Shown piece by piece: positions 1-11,971 of a stretch of 64,000 nt of DNA (within the stretch, counting starts at the first letter, position 1; each line of letters begins with the position of its first letter). Under the pieces are notes generated by a model. The model was not told the DNA's origin. It worked only from the letters and a program-made list of their open reading frames with translations, and made no database searches. The position numbers and the translations under genes were made by a program. Origin of the DNA: Acidobacteriota bacterium (lineage in GTDB: Bacteria; Acidobacteriota; Polarisedimenticolia; J045); assembly GCA_017994815.1 (NCBI GenBank), contig JAGOJY010000010.1, positions 1 through 64,000 on the forward strand. Direction: 5' to 3'.

Positions 1-121
1 AGGTAACACGCTGTTGGCTTCACGCGTTCTTTGATAACTGAACAGGACGTAGGGGCCGTCGAAGACGGACCGGAACGCGACCGGTGTCGCGACCCGCGTG
101 TCGCGCAACGCCGTCCCGGCC

Positions 122-191
122 GGGCCGGCTGCGCCGGCCCCTACGAAAATTCCAGACGTTTTCCATCATGGGCCGCCGGCGCAGCCGGCCC
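122..191. repeat. Palindromic element with 17-bp inverted repeat
   Basis: Two arms, 122-138 and 175-191, are perfect 17-bp reverse complements around a 36-bp spacer. The left arm and adjoining bases (124-152) recur with 26 of 29 identities at 54829-54857. The element lies about 50 bp past the stop of the indolepyruvate oxidoreductase gene, so it could fold in that transcript, but no U-tract follows. The rest of 1-242 shows no gene I can support. Confidence 0.7.
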
Positions 192-242
192 GCATGACGG
201 CGACATCCGACGGCAAGCGCGCGGCGTTCGTCGCGGAGCGGA

Positions 243-3200
243 TCAGGGGGACAGCTGGACCATCTGCCCCCGGTACTCGACATCCGCTGTCGCGCGGTCC
301 TTCCGGCGCCGGGTTTCGATCGCGGCGCGGGCCGCGTCCATGCTGCGCCAGCGGACGGCGCGGAAGCCGCGCACCTGCGCGCCGGCCTCGAGGATCGCGA
401 CCAGCGTCTCATAGTCGGGCCCGGCCGGTCGGCCGAGTTCTTCGTCCACGACCGACGTGAACCAGGCCAGGAACTCGCGGTCCTCGCGGTTCCAGCCCGG
501 CAGCCGCGTGCGCAGGAACGAGCCGGCCGCGACGAGCTTCAGCATCCACGGCTTCGCGCGCACCCCGGTCTCGAACGTGCGGCCGAACAGCCGCAGCCGC
601 GGGCGCAGCAGGAACGCGTACGACAGCGAGTCGCCGCGCCCCGGGTCGATGCCGTAGCGACGGTGGTCGCGTTCGCGCTTGTCCGGCGACGTCAGCAGGC
701 GCGCCACCCAGAACTCGTCCTTGGGCGTCATGAGCTGGAAGAACGTCCGCAGCGCCGCGGCGGTCGCGCGCAGGCCGCGTTCGGCGTCGTCGGCGGAGCG
801 CACGCGGTGCACGGCCTCGAGGAAGCGCGCCGCCAGCGCCAGCCCGCCGTAGCGCACGAGGTCCGACAGCGCGTGGGCCAGGTACTCGCGGTCGGCCGGC
901 GCGAGACGCAGCTGCGCGTCCGCGGCCGAGGCGAGCGAGCGGTAGGCCGCGGCGCGGCGCGCCCCGCCGCGGGCCTCGCGCGCGATGAGCGCCGCGCGCT
1001 CCTCGATCACGGCCGCCAGGTCGCGCGTCGCCGGCGCGCCCGCCGGCCGCGCGTCGGCCAGCGCCATCGCGCGGCCGAGCTGCAGCGCGCGCAGGTTCGC
1101 CGCGCGGTCCGAGGCGCGGACGTTGTCGGCGATCGCGCGCACCAGCGACTGCTCGGTGAACGGCGTCCAGCCCTTCTGGAACGCCAGCCCGAGCAACATC
1201 ACGTTGGCGTAGACGCGCGATCCCAGCTCGGCTTCGGCCACGCGCGAGAAGTCTTCGAAGACGCCTTCCTCGCCGCGGGTGCGGGACCGCACGAACTCCG
1301 CCAGCGCGTCGACGTCGAGCTGGTCCTGCCCGCTCTGCGAGAGGACCGTCTGGTGCCGCGCGATGTCGACGACCGCCCGCGTGCGCGAGGGGTGCGCCAC
1401 GCGCAGGTTCCCCGCGGGGTGAACGCCGCGGCAGGCCTCGAGCAGGTCGACGCCCAACAGCAGGTCGGCGTCGCCGTAGAAGCCGAACGGCGCGTCGGGC
1501 GGACCGACCTTCGACAGCACGACGTGGCCGTAAACGCCGCCGTTGCGGATCGCGAGCCCGTTGCGGTTGACGAAGTGCGCGTGGTAGCCGTCGAACTCGC
1601 CGGCGCGGGCGATGATCCCGGTGAGGACGCCGATCCCCATGCCGCCCACGCCGCCGAGGTACGCCGACCAGATCTCGGGGGCGTGGCGCGGCGGGGCCGG
1701 CAGCGCCGGCTCCGCGACAGACGCGGGGCTCGTCGCGGGCGCGCGCTTGCGGCGGATCGTCACCCGCGCGAACGACGGGCAGGCGCGGGTGCGGAAGCAC
1801 GCCCCGTCGTCCACGCAGAGCGAGAGATCGGTCGCCACCTTCGGCCCGAGCGGCGTGTCGCTGATCGCGAGGCCCGGGCAGGCGGTCTGGCGCACGCACT
1901 CGAGGCAGAAATCGCACACCTCGCGGTCGACGTGGATCCGCTCGACCCGCTCGAGGAAACCCTGCTGCGCGAGACGGCGCTTCTTCTCCTCGTTCAAGCG
2001 CCGCTGGTGCGTGATCGCGCATTCCTTGTCGGCGATGATCACCTTCACGCCGGGCGAGCGCAGCGTCCGTTCCAGCAGGTGCTCGTACTCACCGCGCCGC
2101 GACGGGTCCAGCCGCACGACGGTCAGGTCCTTGGGCGCCATGCCGCGCAGGATCCGCTCGATGTCCTGCGGCTCGGCCGCGTGCCCCATCAGGTCCGCGG
2201 TGTTCTCCGCGGTCGGCTGGTGTCCCGTCATCGCCGTCGTCTTGTTGTCCAGCACGACGTACGTGATGTCCTGCCCGTGCTTGATCGAGTCCGAGATGGC
2301 GACGATGCCGGAGTGGAAGAAGGTCGAGTCGCCGAGGAACACCACGTGCCGGTTGTCGACGAACGGCGCCATCCCCGCGCCGGCCCCGCCGCCGAGCCCC
2401 ATGCCGACGTAGTTCTGCATCAGCTCGCCGAACGGCGGGAAGCCCAGCATCGTGTGGCAGCCCGACTCGCCGTGCACGACCACGTCCAGCGGGGCGTTGC
2501 CCGGGGCGGCGGGCAGCGCCTTGAGCCGCCTTTTGACCGACAGCGCGGCCACGGCGGAGTCGCGGTGCGGACAGCCGGGGCAGAACGTCGGCGTGCGGCG
2601 CGGGATCGGCGCGGCAGCGGCGCCGGTCTGGTGCCCGATCTCGAGCTGCCGCAGGATCCGCGCGCCATCCAGCGCGGGCAGCCAGCTCGCCCACTCCAGG
2701 AGCTCCGGCCCGAGCACCTCGAGCACGACCGAGGGGTTCATCCCGCCGACCGACGGGAAGCCGGGCCGCCCGCCGAAGCGCTTGCCCCAGATCTCGGGCG
2801 CGGCCGAGAGCCGGCCGTCGCCCACCGCGTCGGCGAGGACCTGGCGCACCTGCGCCTCGACGAAGCCGCGCTTTTCCTCGACGACGATCAGCCGCTGCAC
2901 GTTGGCGGCGAGGCGCACCACCGGCTCCGGGTCCACCGGGTGCGTCAAGCCGAGCTTCAGCACCGGGACGCGGCCGGCGATCCCCGCGATGTCCAGCACG
3001 CGACCGAGGTAGGTCGAGGACAGCCCGCAGGTGATGAAGCCGACCGGCGCCGGACCGTCGGGTCCGCTGGCGCGGTCCAGCCGCAACCCGCGCGCGCGCT
3101 CGTGCAACCGGCGCTGGCGTGCCACGAGGCTGGCCTCGCGCATGGTGATGAACGGCGGGACCATGATCACGTCGCCCGTGGCCACCGCCTCGCTCGCGAA

Positions 3201-3851
3201 ATGGCCGCGGCGGTTCGCGCCGAGCGGCGGGCGCACGTTCGGCCGCACCAGGACCGTGCCGCCGCCGTCGGCCTGGTTCATCGTCACGATGACCGTGATC
3301 AGGAGGTCGGCGGCGCCGGAGAGGTCGAGCGCGGCGCCGACCCAGTCCTTCTGCTCCTGCAGCGTGGCGGGCTCGACGACGGCCATGTTCAGGTGCATCG
3401 ACAGGTAGCGCGAGTCGGAGTTGATCTGCGTCGACTCGTTCCACGGGTCGTCGCCGACGATGACCACGCCGCCGCCCTCGGGGCGCCGGAACTCGACGAG
3501 GTTCCCGGTCGCGAGCGCATCGGCGGCCACGTGCATCCCGACCGACTTCATGACCGCGACGGCGCGCAGCCCGGCCTGGCACGCGCCCGACAGTCGCGCC
3601 GCGGCGAGCGCCTCGTTGTTGGCGATCTGCGCCACGACGCCCAGTTCGTCGAGGTACGGCGCGATCGCCTGGAGCGTGTCGAAGACGCCGGAGATCGGCG
3701 AGCCCGGATAACCGGTCAGTAACGCGACGCCGCCCTCCAGCGCGCCCTTGACGAGGAGTTCGGTGCCCGTGAGCCCGATCACACCGCTCGCCGCGTGAAA
3801 GCGGGGGTCCACACGTCTGCGGGGTACCGCGTGCGAAGGCGCGGAAGTCAT
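243..3851 (-). CDS. Indolepyruvate:ferredoxin oxidoreductase, fused alpha/beta-gamma type
   Basis: Thiamine-diphosphate enzyme of about 1,200 residues that oxidatively decarboxylates aryl-pyruvates to aryl-acyl-CoA with ferredoxin as electron acceptor (family knowledge); probably cytosolic. The order seen is a PFOR/IOR pyrimidine-binding domain with GYPGSPISGVFDTL, a TPP domain with GDSTFFHSG, a cysteine cluster (CDFCLEC followed by further Cys near the middle), then an IOR gamma domain starting AYLGGVGGMGIG. The length matches the long single-chain type of Proteobacteria and relatives. No Shine-Dalgarno was found, so ATG 3851 is a choice; an in-frame GTG at 3881 would add ten residues. It stands alone, divergent from the propeptide gene. 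Confidence 0.88.
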   Translation of the reverse strand: MTSAPSHAVPRRRVDPRFHAASGVIGLTGTELLVKGALEGGVALLTGYPGSPISGVFDTLQAIAPYLDELGVVAQIANNEALAAARLSGACQAGLRAVAVMKSVGMHVAADALATGNLVEFRRPEGGGVVIVGDDPWNESTQINSDSRYLSMHLNMAVVEPATLQEQKDWVGAALDLSGAADLLITVIVTMNQADGGGTVLVRPNVRPPLGANRRGHFASEAVATGDVIMVPPFITMREASLVARQRRLHERARGLRLDRASGPDGPAPVGFITCGLSSTYLGRVLDIAGIAGRVPVLKLGLTHPVDPEPVVRLAANVQRLIVVEEKRGFVEAQVRQVLADAVGDGRLSAAPEIWGKRFGGRPGFPSVGGMNPSVVLEVLGPELLEWASWLPALDGARILRQLEIGHQTGAAAAPIPRRTPTFCPGCPHRDSAVAALSVKRRLKALPAAPGNAPLDVVVHGESGCHTMLGFPPFGELMQNYVGMGLGGGAGAGMAPFVDNRHVVFLGDSTFFHSGIVAISDSIKHGQDITYVVLDNKTTAMTGHQPTAENTADLMGHAAEPQDIERILRGMAPKDLTVVRLDPSRRGEYEHLLERTLRSPGVKVIIADKECAITHQRRLNEEKKRRLAQQGFLERVERIHVDREVCDFCLECVRQTACPGLAISDTPLGPKVATDLSLCVDDGACFRTRACPSFARVTIRRKRAPATSPASVAEPALPAPPRHAPEIWSAYLGGVGGMGIGVLTGIIARAGEFDGYHAHFVNRNGLAIRNGGVYGHVVLSKVGPPDAPFGFYGDADLLLGVDLLEACRGVHPAGNLRVAHPSRTRAVVDIARHQTVLSQSGQDQLDVDALAEFVRSRTRGEEGVFEDFSRVAEAELGSRVYANVMLLGLAFQKGWTPFTEQSLVRAIADNVRASDRAANLRALQLGRAMALADARPAGAPATRDLAAVIEERAALIAREARGGARRAAAYRSLASAADAQLRLAPADREYLAHALSDLVRYGGLALAARFLEAVHRVRSADDAERGLRATAAALRTFFQLMTPKDEFWVARLLTSPDKRERDHRRYGIDPGRGDSLSYAFLLRPRLRLFGRTFETGVRAKPWMLKLVAAGSFLRTRLPGWNREDREFLAWFTSVVDEELGRPAGPDYETLVAILEAGAQVRGFRAVRWRSMDAARAAIETRRRKDRATADVEYRGQMVQLSP

Positions 3852-4100
3852 CCCGGGAAGGTGCCGCAGCCGGCCCGACACGACAACGAAAAATTTTCGC
3901 GCGGGGAACTAACGCGGAGTTTTGTCAGTCAAAATCGCGCGCGCCGGGCGCGGAGAATTTACGCGCTGGCGTGCCCCGCGCCGGCTCGCGACAATCGGAT
4001 CACAACCAGTCGCGCGAGACGTCCCGCGCTCGCGCCGCGCCGCCGAAGTCCGGATGTCGATGTTCGTCAAACGGCCGGGCTATCAACGGGAGTCTCCAGC
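3852..4100. promoter_or_regulatory. Divergent intergenic region
   Basis: The space between the oxidoreductase and the divergent propeptide gene holds an AT-rich island around 3885-3935 in otherwise GC-rich sequence, which is the likely site of divergent promoters. I could not fix a confident -35/-10 pair, and no ORF with coding character was found. Confidence 0.4.
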
Positions 4101-4820
4101 ATGTCGAGGCGTGCGCTTTCTTTCGTGCTCGTCGTTTGCGCCGTGGGCGTTTTTGCCCCGCGCCCGTGTTCGGCCCAGGGCCGCCGTCCCGACTGGTGGC
4201 CCGAAGGCCGCCGGCCCCCCTACCTGAAGCTCAGCCCTCCCGAGTCGGAGGACCGCCGCGCGATCCTGCTCGGCTCGGCGTCGTTCCTCGGCGCCGGGAC
4301 GAGTTTCAACCAGCCCGATCCAGCGTCCGGCTCGATCCCGGTCGCGCTGCGCGGCGCACCGGCCTCGGCCGGCGGGTGGATCATCGTGCGCTTTTCCCCG
4401 CGGACGAGCGCAAGCTCCCGCCGCGCGATCCTCGCACGCCACGCGACGCTGTGGGCGGACGAGTTGCCGCACGACGCCCGCCTCGCGTACGTGCCGGCGG
4501 CCGCGGTCCCCGCGCTCGCCGCCGAGCGCGGCGTCGAGTGGGTCGGCCGCTACCACCCGGCCTACAAGCTGCCGCCCCTGCTCGGCGCGGGCGGGGGCTT
4601 GCGCGAGCCCGGCAGCCCGTGGCGCCTCGACCTGCGCCTCGCACCGGAGCTGGGCGGGATGGCGGAGGTCGCCTCGCTGGTGACGTTCCGCAAGGGGCGC
4701 GTCCTGCAGGCCACCGCCGACCGGCTGACGGTCGAGATTCCCGACGCGGCGACGCTGGTCCTGCTCGCGCGCCACGACGCCGTGCTGCGGATCTGGGAAA
4801 CGCCGGAGTACGTGCTGTAG
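4101..4820 (+). CDS. Secreted stand-alone S8-peptidase propeptide-like protein
   Basis: 239-residue exported protein with a signal peptide ending near CSAQG (about residue 26). The body resembles the N-terminal pro-region of large bacterial subtilases: an I9-like segment beginning GGWIIVRFSP, then EWVGRYHPAYKL and a second repeat ending near VLRIWETPEYVL. In the full enzymes I recall, the Asp/His/Ser catalytic domain follows directly; here a stop codon comes instead and uvrA begins 1 bp later on the other strand. It may therefore be a free protease inhibitor or chaperone, or the remnant of a truncated protease. ATG 4101 was chosen because it starts the signal peptide. The family assignment comes from motif memory. 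Confidence 0.65.
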   Translation: MSRRALSFVLVVCAVGVFAPRPCSAQGRRPDWWPEGRRPPYLKLSPPESEDRRAILLGSASFLGAGTSFNQPDPASGSIPVALRGAPASAGGWIIVRFSPRTSASSRRAILARHATLWADELPHDARLAYVPAAAVPALAAERGVEWVGRYHPAYKLPPLLGAGGGLREPGSPWRLDLRLAPELGGMAEVASLVTFRKGRVLQATADRLTVEIPDAATLVLLARHDAVLRIWETPEYVL

Positions 4821-4821
4821 C

Positions 4822-7668
<2,847 letters not shown>

Positions 7669-7771
7669 CGGTCCTCCGCGAATGAAACGCCCATCTTAAT
7701 CGCGGGGCCGGGACGGGGCACATCCTGGGCCGATCCGCGGACAAGGTATCCTGTCGCCCCGGGAGGCGAGC

Positions 7772-8704
7772 GTGGCGGCGAAGATCCTGGACGGCGTGGC
7801 GCTGGCGCGGCGGATCCGCGAAGGGGTGGCCGGGCGTGCGCGCGCCTTCGCCGGGCGCACCGGGCGCGCCCCGGGGCTGGCCGTGGTGCTCGTCGGCGAC
7901 GACCCGGCGAGCGCGGTCTACGTCGGGAACAAGGAGAAGGCGGCGCGCGAGGCCGGCCTGCACTCGGTGGTCGAGCGCCTGCCGGCCGCGTGCAGCCAGC
8001 GCGACGTGCTGGCGGCGGTCGGCCGGCTGGCGGCCGACGAGCGGATCGACGGGATGCTCGTGCAGCTACCCCTGCCGGGGCAGGTCGACCCGCTGGCCGT
8101 GCAGCGCGCGGTCCCGCCGGCGAAAGACGTGGACGGCTTCCACCCGGAAAACGCGGGCCGCTTGCTCCTGGGGCTGCCCGGCGGGCTCGTGCCGTGCACG
8201 CCGCGCGGGATCCTGGCGCTGTTGGACGAGGCCGGGGTCGAACTGCGCGGCGCCGAGGCCGTGGTCGTCGGCCGCTCGAGCATCGTCGGCAAGCCGGTCG
8301 CGCTGCTGCTGCTCGCGCGGCACGCCACGGTGACGATCTGCCATTCGCGCACGCGCGGGCTGGCCGAGGTCTGCCGCCGCGCCGACGTGCTGGTGGCCGC
8401 GGTCGGCTCGCCGGGATTGGTCCGCGGCGGCCACGTGCGTCCCGGCGCGGTCGTGATCGACGTCGGGACGAACCGCGTCACCGACCCGGCGCAGGCCGCG
8501 GACCTGCTGCGCGGCCAGCCGGAGCGGCTCGCGCGCTTCGAGCGGACGCGCCAGGCGCTGGTCGGCGACGTCCACTTCGGCGAGGCCGCCGAGCTCGCGT
8601 CGTGGATCACGCCGGTGCCGGGGGGCGTCGGCCCGCTCACGGTCGCGATGCTGCTGGAGAACACGCTCACCGCGGCCGAGGCGCGGCACGGGACCGGCGC
8701 ATGA
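7772..8704 (+). CDS. folD: Methylenetetrahydrofolate dehydrogenase/cyclohydrolase
   Basis: Bifunctional one-carbon enzyme converting 5,10-methylene-THF to 10-formyl-THF in the cytosol. At 310 residues it is slightly longer than typical. Catalytic Tyr50 and Lys54 lie in YVGNKEKA. The [11 protein letters not shown] motif and the nucleotide-binding GRSSIVGKP are intact, as is a PGGVGP motif near the C-terminus. The start is GTG 7772 with GGGAGGC just upstream. Its stop overlaps the coaE start by 4 bp (ATGA), so the two are probably translated together. Confidence 0.97.
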   Translation: MAAKILDGVALARRIREGVAGRARAFAGRTGRAPGLAVVLVGDDPASAVYVGNKEKAAREAGLHSVVERLPAACSQRDVLAAVGRLAADERIDGMLVQLPLPGQVDPLAVQRAVPPAKDVDGFHPENAGRLLLGLPGGLVPCTPRGILALLDEAGVELRGAEAVVVGRSSIVGKPVALLLLARHATVTICHSRTRGLAEVCRRADVLVAAVGSPGLVRGGHVRPGAVVIDVGTNRVTDPAQAADLLRGQPERLARFERTRQALVGDVHFGEAAELASWITPVPGGVGPLTVAMLLENTLTAAEARHGTGA

Positions 8705-9384
8705 GCTTTCTCGAGCTGTTGCCGGGCGCGCGCCCGGTCCTGCTCGTGGGGCTGACCGGCGGGATCGCCACCGGCAAGAGCACCGTCTCGGGAATGCTGC
8801 GCGAGTTCGGCGTCGCGGTCATCGACGCCGACGCGATCGTGCAGCGCCTGCTCGACGTGGACGGCGCGGCCGTCGAACCGATCGTGGACGAGTTCGGCCT
8901 CGGCGTGCGCGAGCCGCGCGGCGGCATCGACCACCGCGCGCTGGCCGAGATCGTCTTCGGTGACGAGACGGCGCGCAAGCGGCTGGAATCGATCGTGCAC
9001 CCGCTGGTGGTGGCGGAGTCCCGCGCCCGGATGCGCGAGGCGGCGGCGCAAGAGGGCGTGGACGTCGTCGCCTACGACGCCGCGCTCCTCGTCGAGACCG
9101 GGCGTCACACGCAGTTCCACCGCCTCGTCGTCGTCGTCGCGGAACCCGAGGTCCAGCTCCGGCGACTGATGGAGCGGGACGGGATGCAGCCGGACAACGC
9201 CGGGGCGCGGATCCGGGCCCAGATGCCGCTCGCGCGCAAGATCGAGGTCGCCGACTACGTGATCGACAACTCCGGCCCGTGGCACGATACGAGGCGCCAG
9301 GTGGCCGAGGTGCACGGTTTGCTCGTGCAGGACGCGCAGCTGTTGCGGTCGAAGCGGCCGCTGCCGATCCGCAGGGTCTCTTGA
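8701..9384 (+). CDS. coaE: Dephospho-CoA kinase
   Basis: Last step of coenzyme A synthesis: phosphorylation of dephospho-CoA at the 3'-OH. The 227-residue protein has a P-loop GGIATGKST at residues 20-28, the DADAIVQ motif and the lid Arg region around LMERDG. The ATG at 8701 lies inside the folD stop region (ATGA overlap), implying translational coupling. The C-terminus carries a short basic extension after the usual end of the fold. A family match is clear throughout. Confidence 0.95.
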   Translation: MSFLELLPGARPVLLVGLTGGIATGKSTVSGMLREFGVAVIDADAIVQRLLDVDGAAVEPIVDEFGLGVREPRGGIDHRALAEIVFGDETARKRLESIVHPLVVAESRARMREAAAQEGVDVVAYDAALLVETGRHTQFHRLVVVVAEPEVQLRRLMERDGMQPDNAGARIRAQMPLARKIEVADYVIDNSGPWHDTRRQVAEVHGLLVQDAQLLRSKRPLPIRRVS

Positions 9385-9401
9385 TCGAGGGGAAACGTCC
9401 G

Positions 9402-10241
9402 ATGAGACACGCCATTCGCGGCCCGTTGCCGCTGCTGCTCGCCGCGGCGGTGCTTGGAGCGGGATGCCAGGGGGGCCAGCCGGGGGGCGAGAACCCCGTC
9501 CGGCCGCTGCCGCCGGTCATCGAGCCAGTGCCGGACCAGCCGCAGCCCGCCGACGAGGGACAGCCCGGGCGCTGGGAGAAGCTGGACGGCGTGCAGCCCG
9601 CCGCCCGCGCGTTCGTCGTCGCGCCGGAAGGCCGGAGCGGCCCGTTGCCGGGCGTCGTCCTGGTCCCGTCACAGTGGGGCGTCAACCCGGACGTTCGCGA
9701 GCTGGCACGGCGTCTCGCCGGCGACGGGCTGGTCGTCGTCGTGCCGGACATGTACGACGGCGTCATCGCGACCTCGCGCCTCAGCGCGCGCGAGCTGACG
9801 GCCGGTGTCGCCGCGGCACGCGCGGGCGAGTTGCTCGCCGGGGCGGTCGCGCACCTGCGCCGGCACCCGTTGGTCGGCGAGCGGCCGGTCGGCGCCGTCG
9901 GCCTCGGTCCCGGCGGCCGCTGGCTGGCGTCCTGGGCCGCGCCGGACGCCCGCCTCGGCGCCATCGCTTTCGACAGCACCGCGCTGGACGGGGATCAGTG
10001 GGCGCGCGTCGCCGCGCTGCGCGCCCCGGCCCTGCTCCTGGTCGGGAAGGAAAACTCGGCGCTCGACGCCGCGCGCCGCGAGGAGTACCGCCGCGCGGCC
10101 GGCGGTGCGCTGGAAGTCTCCGAGATCGAGGGTGCCGGCAACGACCTGCTCGACCCGCGCGTCCAGGGGTTCCAGGAAGCCGCGCGCGACCGGGCGGTGC
10201 TGGTGCTGCGGGACTTCCTGCTGCGGAACCTCGCCGAGTAG
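9402..10241 (+). CDS. Lipoprotein with dienelactone-hydrolase-like fold, catalytic triad lost
   Basis: 279-residue exported protein with a signal peptide and lipobox-like LGAGC at about residues 17-21, then a Pro-rich linker (residues 25-50). The body aligns with dienelactone hydrolases: a segment VPSQWGVNPDVRELARRLA, then VVPDMYDG. The nucleophile elbow expected to be GxCxGG reads GLGPGG. The Asp position reads GKEN and the His position reads AGND, so Cys, Asp and His all appear replaced. I infer a binding or structural role rather than hydrolysis. ATG 9402 lies 17 bp after coaE and may be co-transcribed with it. Confidence 0.7.
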   Translation: MRHAIRGPLPLLLAAAVLGAGCQGGQPGGENPVRPLPPVIEPVPDQPQPADEGQPGRWEKLDGVQPAARAFVVAPEGRSGPLPGVVLVPSQWGVNPDVRELARRLAGDGLVVVVPDMYDGVIATSRLSARELTAGVAAARAGELLAGAVAHLRRHPLVGERPVGAVGLGPGGRWLASWAAPDARLGAIAFDSTALDGDQWARVAALRAPALLLVGKENSALDAARREEYRRAAGGALEVSEIEGAGNDLLDPRVQGFQEAARDRAVLVLRDFLLRNLAE

Positions 10242-10246
10242 GCGGG

Positions 10247-10630
10247 TCAGCCGCCGAGGCACTCCCGCTCGAGCTGCTCGATCTCGGGGATCCGGCGCCG
10301 GATCGCCGTGGCCAGCGGCGCGCCGCAGCGTTCGCCGACGAGGCGCACGAACTCGGCGGCGAAGCGCGCGGTCAATTCGCCGGGAACGCCGGCGTCGGCG
10401 AGGCGCGTCTTGAACTCGTCGGCCCCGCGTGCCCCGCGCGCGCTGCCCTCGACGAGGGCGGTCCAGCCTTCCGGGATCCACGACGCGAGCGACGCCTGGT
10501 TGGCCGGGGTCAGGCGCGGCAGCATCGCGCCGACGAGGTGCGCCAGCGCCGCGCTGACGTCGGTCTCCGGCATGTCGAACAGGTGCGCGAGCGTGCCGCG
10601 CACCTCCCGGGATCTCTTGGAACCGGTCAC
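10247..10630 (-). CDS. Small helical protein of unknown function
   Basis: 127 residues, soluble, predicted mostly alpha-helical. The stretch AALAHLVGAMLPRLTPANQ loosely resembles DUF2267/DUF2780-type proteins, but I do not assign it. It follows the next upstream gene (10652-11065) after 21 bp on the same strand, so the two probably form an operon. It ends tail to tail with the lipoprotein gene, 5 bp apart. Two Cys residues occur in the C-terminal part, without a metal-binding pattern. Confidence 0.6.
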   Translation of the reverse strand: MTGSKRSREVRGTLAHLFDMPETDVSAALAHLVGAMLPRLTPANQASLASWIPEGWTALVEGSARGARGADEFKTRLADAGVPGELTARFAAEFVRLVGERCGAPLATAIRRRIPEIEQLERECLGG

Positions 10631-10651
10631 TTCCCCTCCCCCCGAAGAGCC

Positions 10652-11065
10652 TCAGTACGGAGGCAGCGTGGTCTCGCCCGCCCCGGCTCGGCCCACCGAA
10701 CCCGGCACGCCGCGCGTGTGCGCCGCGAGCTGCGGCAGCCACTCGGCGCTGCGTTGCCAGGCATCGGAACCGCAGCGGCGCCGCACGTGGTCGTCGATCA
10801 CGGCGAGGGCGGTGAAGACCTCTTCGGTGGTCAGCCCGGCCGAGGCCGCCGCGACCCAAGCGCGGCGCACGACCGGGACCGACGGCGCGAGCGCCTGCCA
10901 AGCCGTCATCGGGTACGGCCCGAGCGCTCGGCCCGTTTCGGCGTCGAGGTCCACGAGCAGGACCTGGAGCAGGTTGTCGAGGGCTTCGCCCACCACCGAC
11001 CCCGGCCGGCCGACGAGCCGGGCCAGTTCATCGAGGAGGTTTTCCTGGGACGGCTGGCGGACCAT
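10652..11065 (-). CDS. Protein of unknown function, 137 aa
   Basis: I do not recognise this family. ATG 11065 is preceded by a strong AGGAGG, which supports the start against longer open frames running further upstream. The sequence has acidic helices early (ENLLDELARLVG), a hydrophobic core around LLQVLLVDL, and a Gly-rich tail. There is no signal peptide or membrane helix. It is the first gene of a two-gene operon with 10247-10630. Confidence 0.6.
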   Translation of the reverse strand: MVRQPSQENLLDELARLVGRPGSVVGEALDNLLQVLLVDLDAETGRALGPYPMTAWQALAPSVPVVRRAWVAAASAGLTTEEVFTALAVIDDHVRRRCGSDAWQRSAEWLPQLAAHTRGVPGSVGRAGAGETTLPPY

Positions 11066-11167
11066 GCGGCCCTCCTTTCGTCCCCGGAGAGTGCAAGGCG
11101 CGTGCACCGGCAGGAAGTGCCCGGTGCAGCGAGGACTTGCGCCGATCGAGGCCCGCGGGGCGGCGGC

Positions 11168-11192
11168 GGACTGTCCGGCCACCGGACAGTCC
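11168..11192. repeat. 11-bp perfect inverted repeat downstream of pyrE
   Basis: Arms 11168-11178 and 11182-11192 are exact reverse complements with a 3-nt loop. It begins 26 bp past the pyrE stop and about 100 bp upstream of the 11065 start. No T-tract follows on either strand, so it could be a factor-assisted transcript end for pyrE or an operator of the downstream operon. Confidence 0.55.
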
Positions 11193-11217
11193 GTCCGGAC
11201 ATCTCCGGCCTCCGTCG

Positions 11218-11772
11218 TCAGCCCAGCAGCTCGCGCGCGGTGAACAGGGCCTCGACCTGGATCCCGCGGGACTCCAGCTCCGCCCGGCCGCCCTCCTCGC
11301 GGTCGACGAGCGCCACGAGCCCGGCGACCTCCAGGCCGGCTTCCCGGCAGGCGTCGTACGCGATCAGGGAACTGCCCCCGGTCGTGATCACGTCCTCGAC
11401 CAGCGCGACCCGCGTCCCGGCGGCCGGGGCGCGCTCGATCCTCTGGCCGGTCCCGTGGGCCTTGGTCTCCTTGCGGACCAGGAACGCGTGGACCGGCCGC
11501 CCCGCGTGGTGCGAGGCGATCGCGGCGGCTGTGGCCATCGGGTCGGCCCCGAGGGTCAGCCCCCCGACGGCCGCCACGTTCCAGCCGCGCCGGTCCAGGG
11601 CCGCGAGGACGAGTTCGCCGACCAGGCACGCTCCCTCCGCGTGCAGCGTCGTCCGGCGGCAGTCCAGGTAATAGTCGGAAGTCCGGCCGCTGGCCAGGAC
11701 GAAATGTCCCCTCTTGATCGACTCGGTCCTGAGGATCTCCATCAGCCGCGGTCGCTTGCCGGTGCCGTTCAC
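11218..11772 (-). CDS. pyrE: Orotate phosphoribosyltransferase
   Basis: Adds PRPP to orotate to give orotidine 5'-phosphate in pyrimidine synthesis. The 184-residue protein has the PRPP-binding motif VALVEDVITTGGS and the early ASGRTSDYYLDCR segment typical of the family. I chose GTG 11772, which has an AGGGGG element 7 nt upstream and gives a normal length; ATG 11808 would add 12 residues with a weaker site. It is monocistronic, with the CarboxypepD-like gene divergent upstream. Confidence 0.95.
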   Translation of the reverse strand: MNGTGKRPRLMEILRTESIKRGHFVLASGRTSDYYLDCRRTTLHAEGACLVGELVLAALDRRGWNVAAVGGLTLGADPMATAAAIASHHAGRPVHAFLVRKETKAHGTGQRIERAPAAGTRVALVEDVITTGGSSLIAYDACREAGLEVAGLVALVDREEGGRAELESRGIQVEALFTARELLG

Positions 11773-11971
11773 GATTGTTTCCCCCTGGCCATTGCCATGA
11801 TGACCCATTTGGGTGTAATCCTGTGCCCTCCGCTTCAGGGCTGGGATCGCCGTGCGGCCGTATGTTGACGCGAAAGTGCAGCGCGCGGCGACGGGCGGAG
11901 GGACAACTTTCTCTCGTGCGTGGACGCGTGGCCCCGCTCGCGCGAGTCCAACTGACGGAGGAACACCCGCG

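Noticed and set aside
663..3722. A 1,019-codon open frame antisense to the indolepyruvate oxidoreductase, and many similar long opposite-strand frames
   Set aside because: They are Arg/Ala/Pro/His-rich with no domain, and mirror genuine genes; long empty frames are expected at about 70 % GC.
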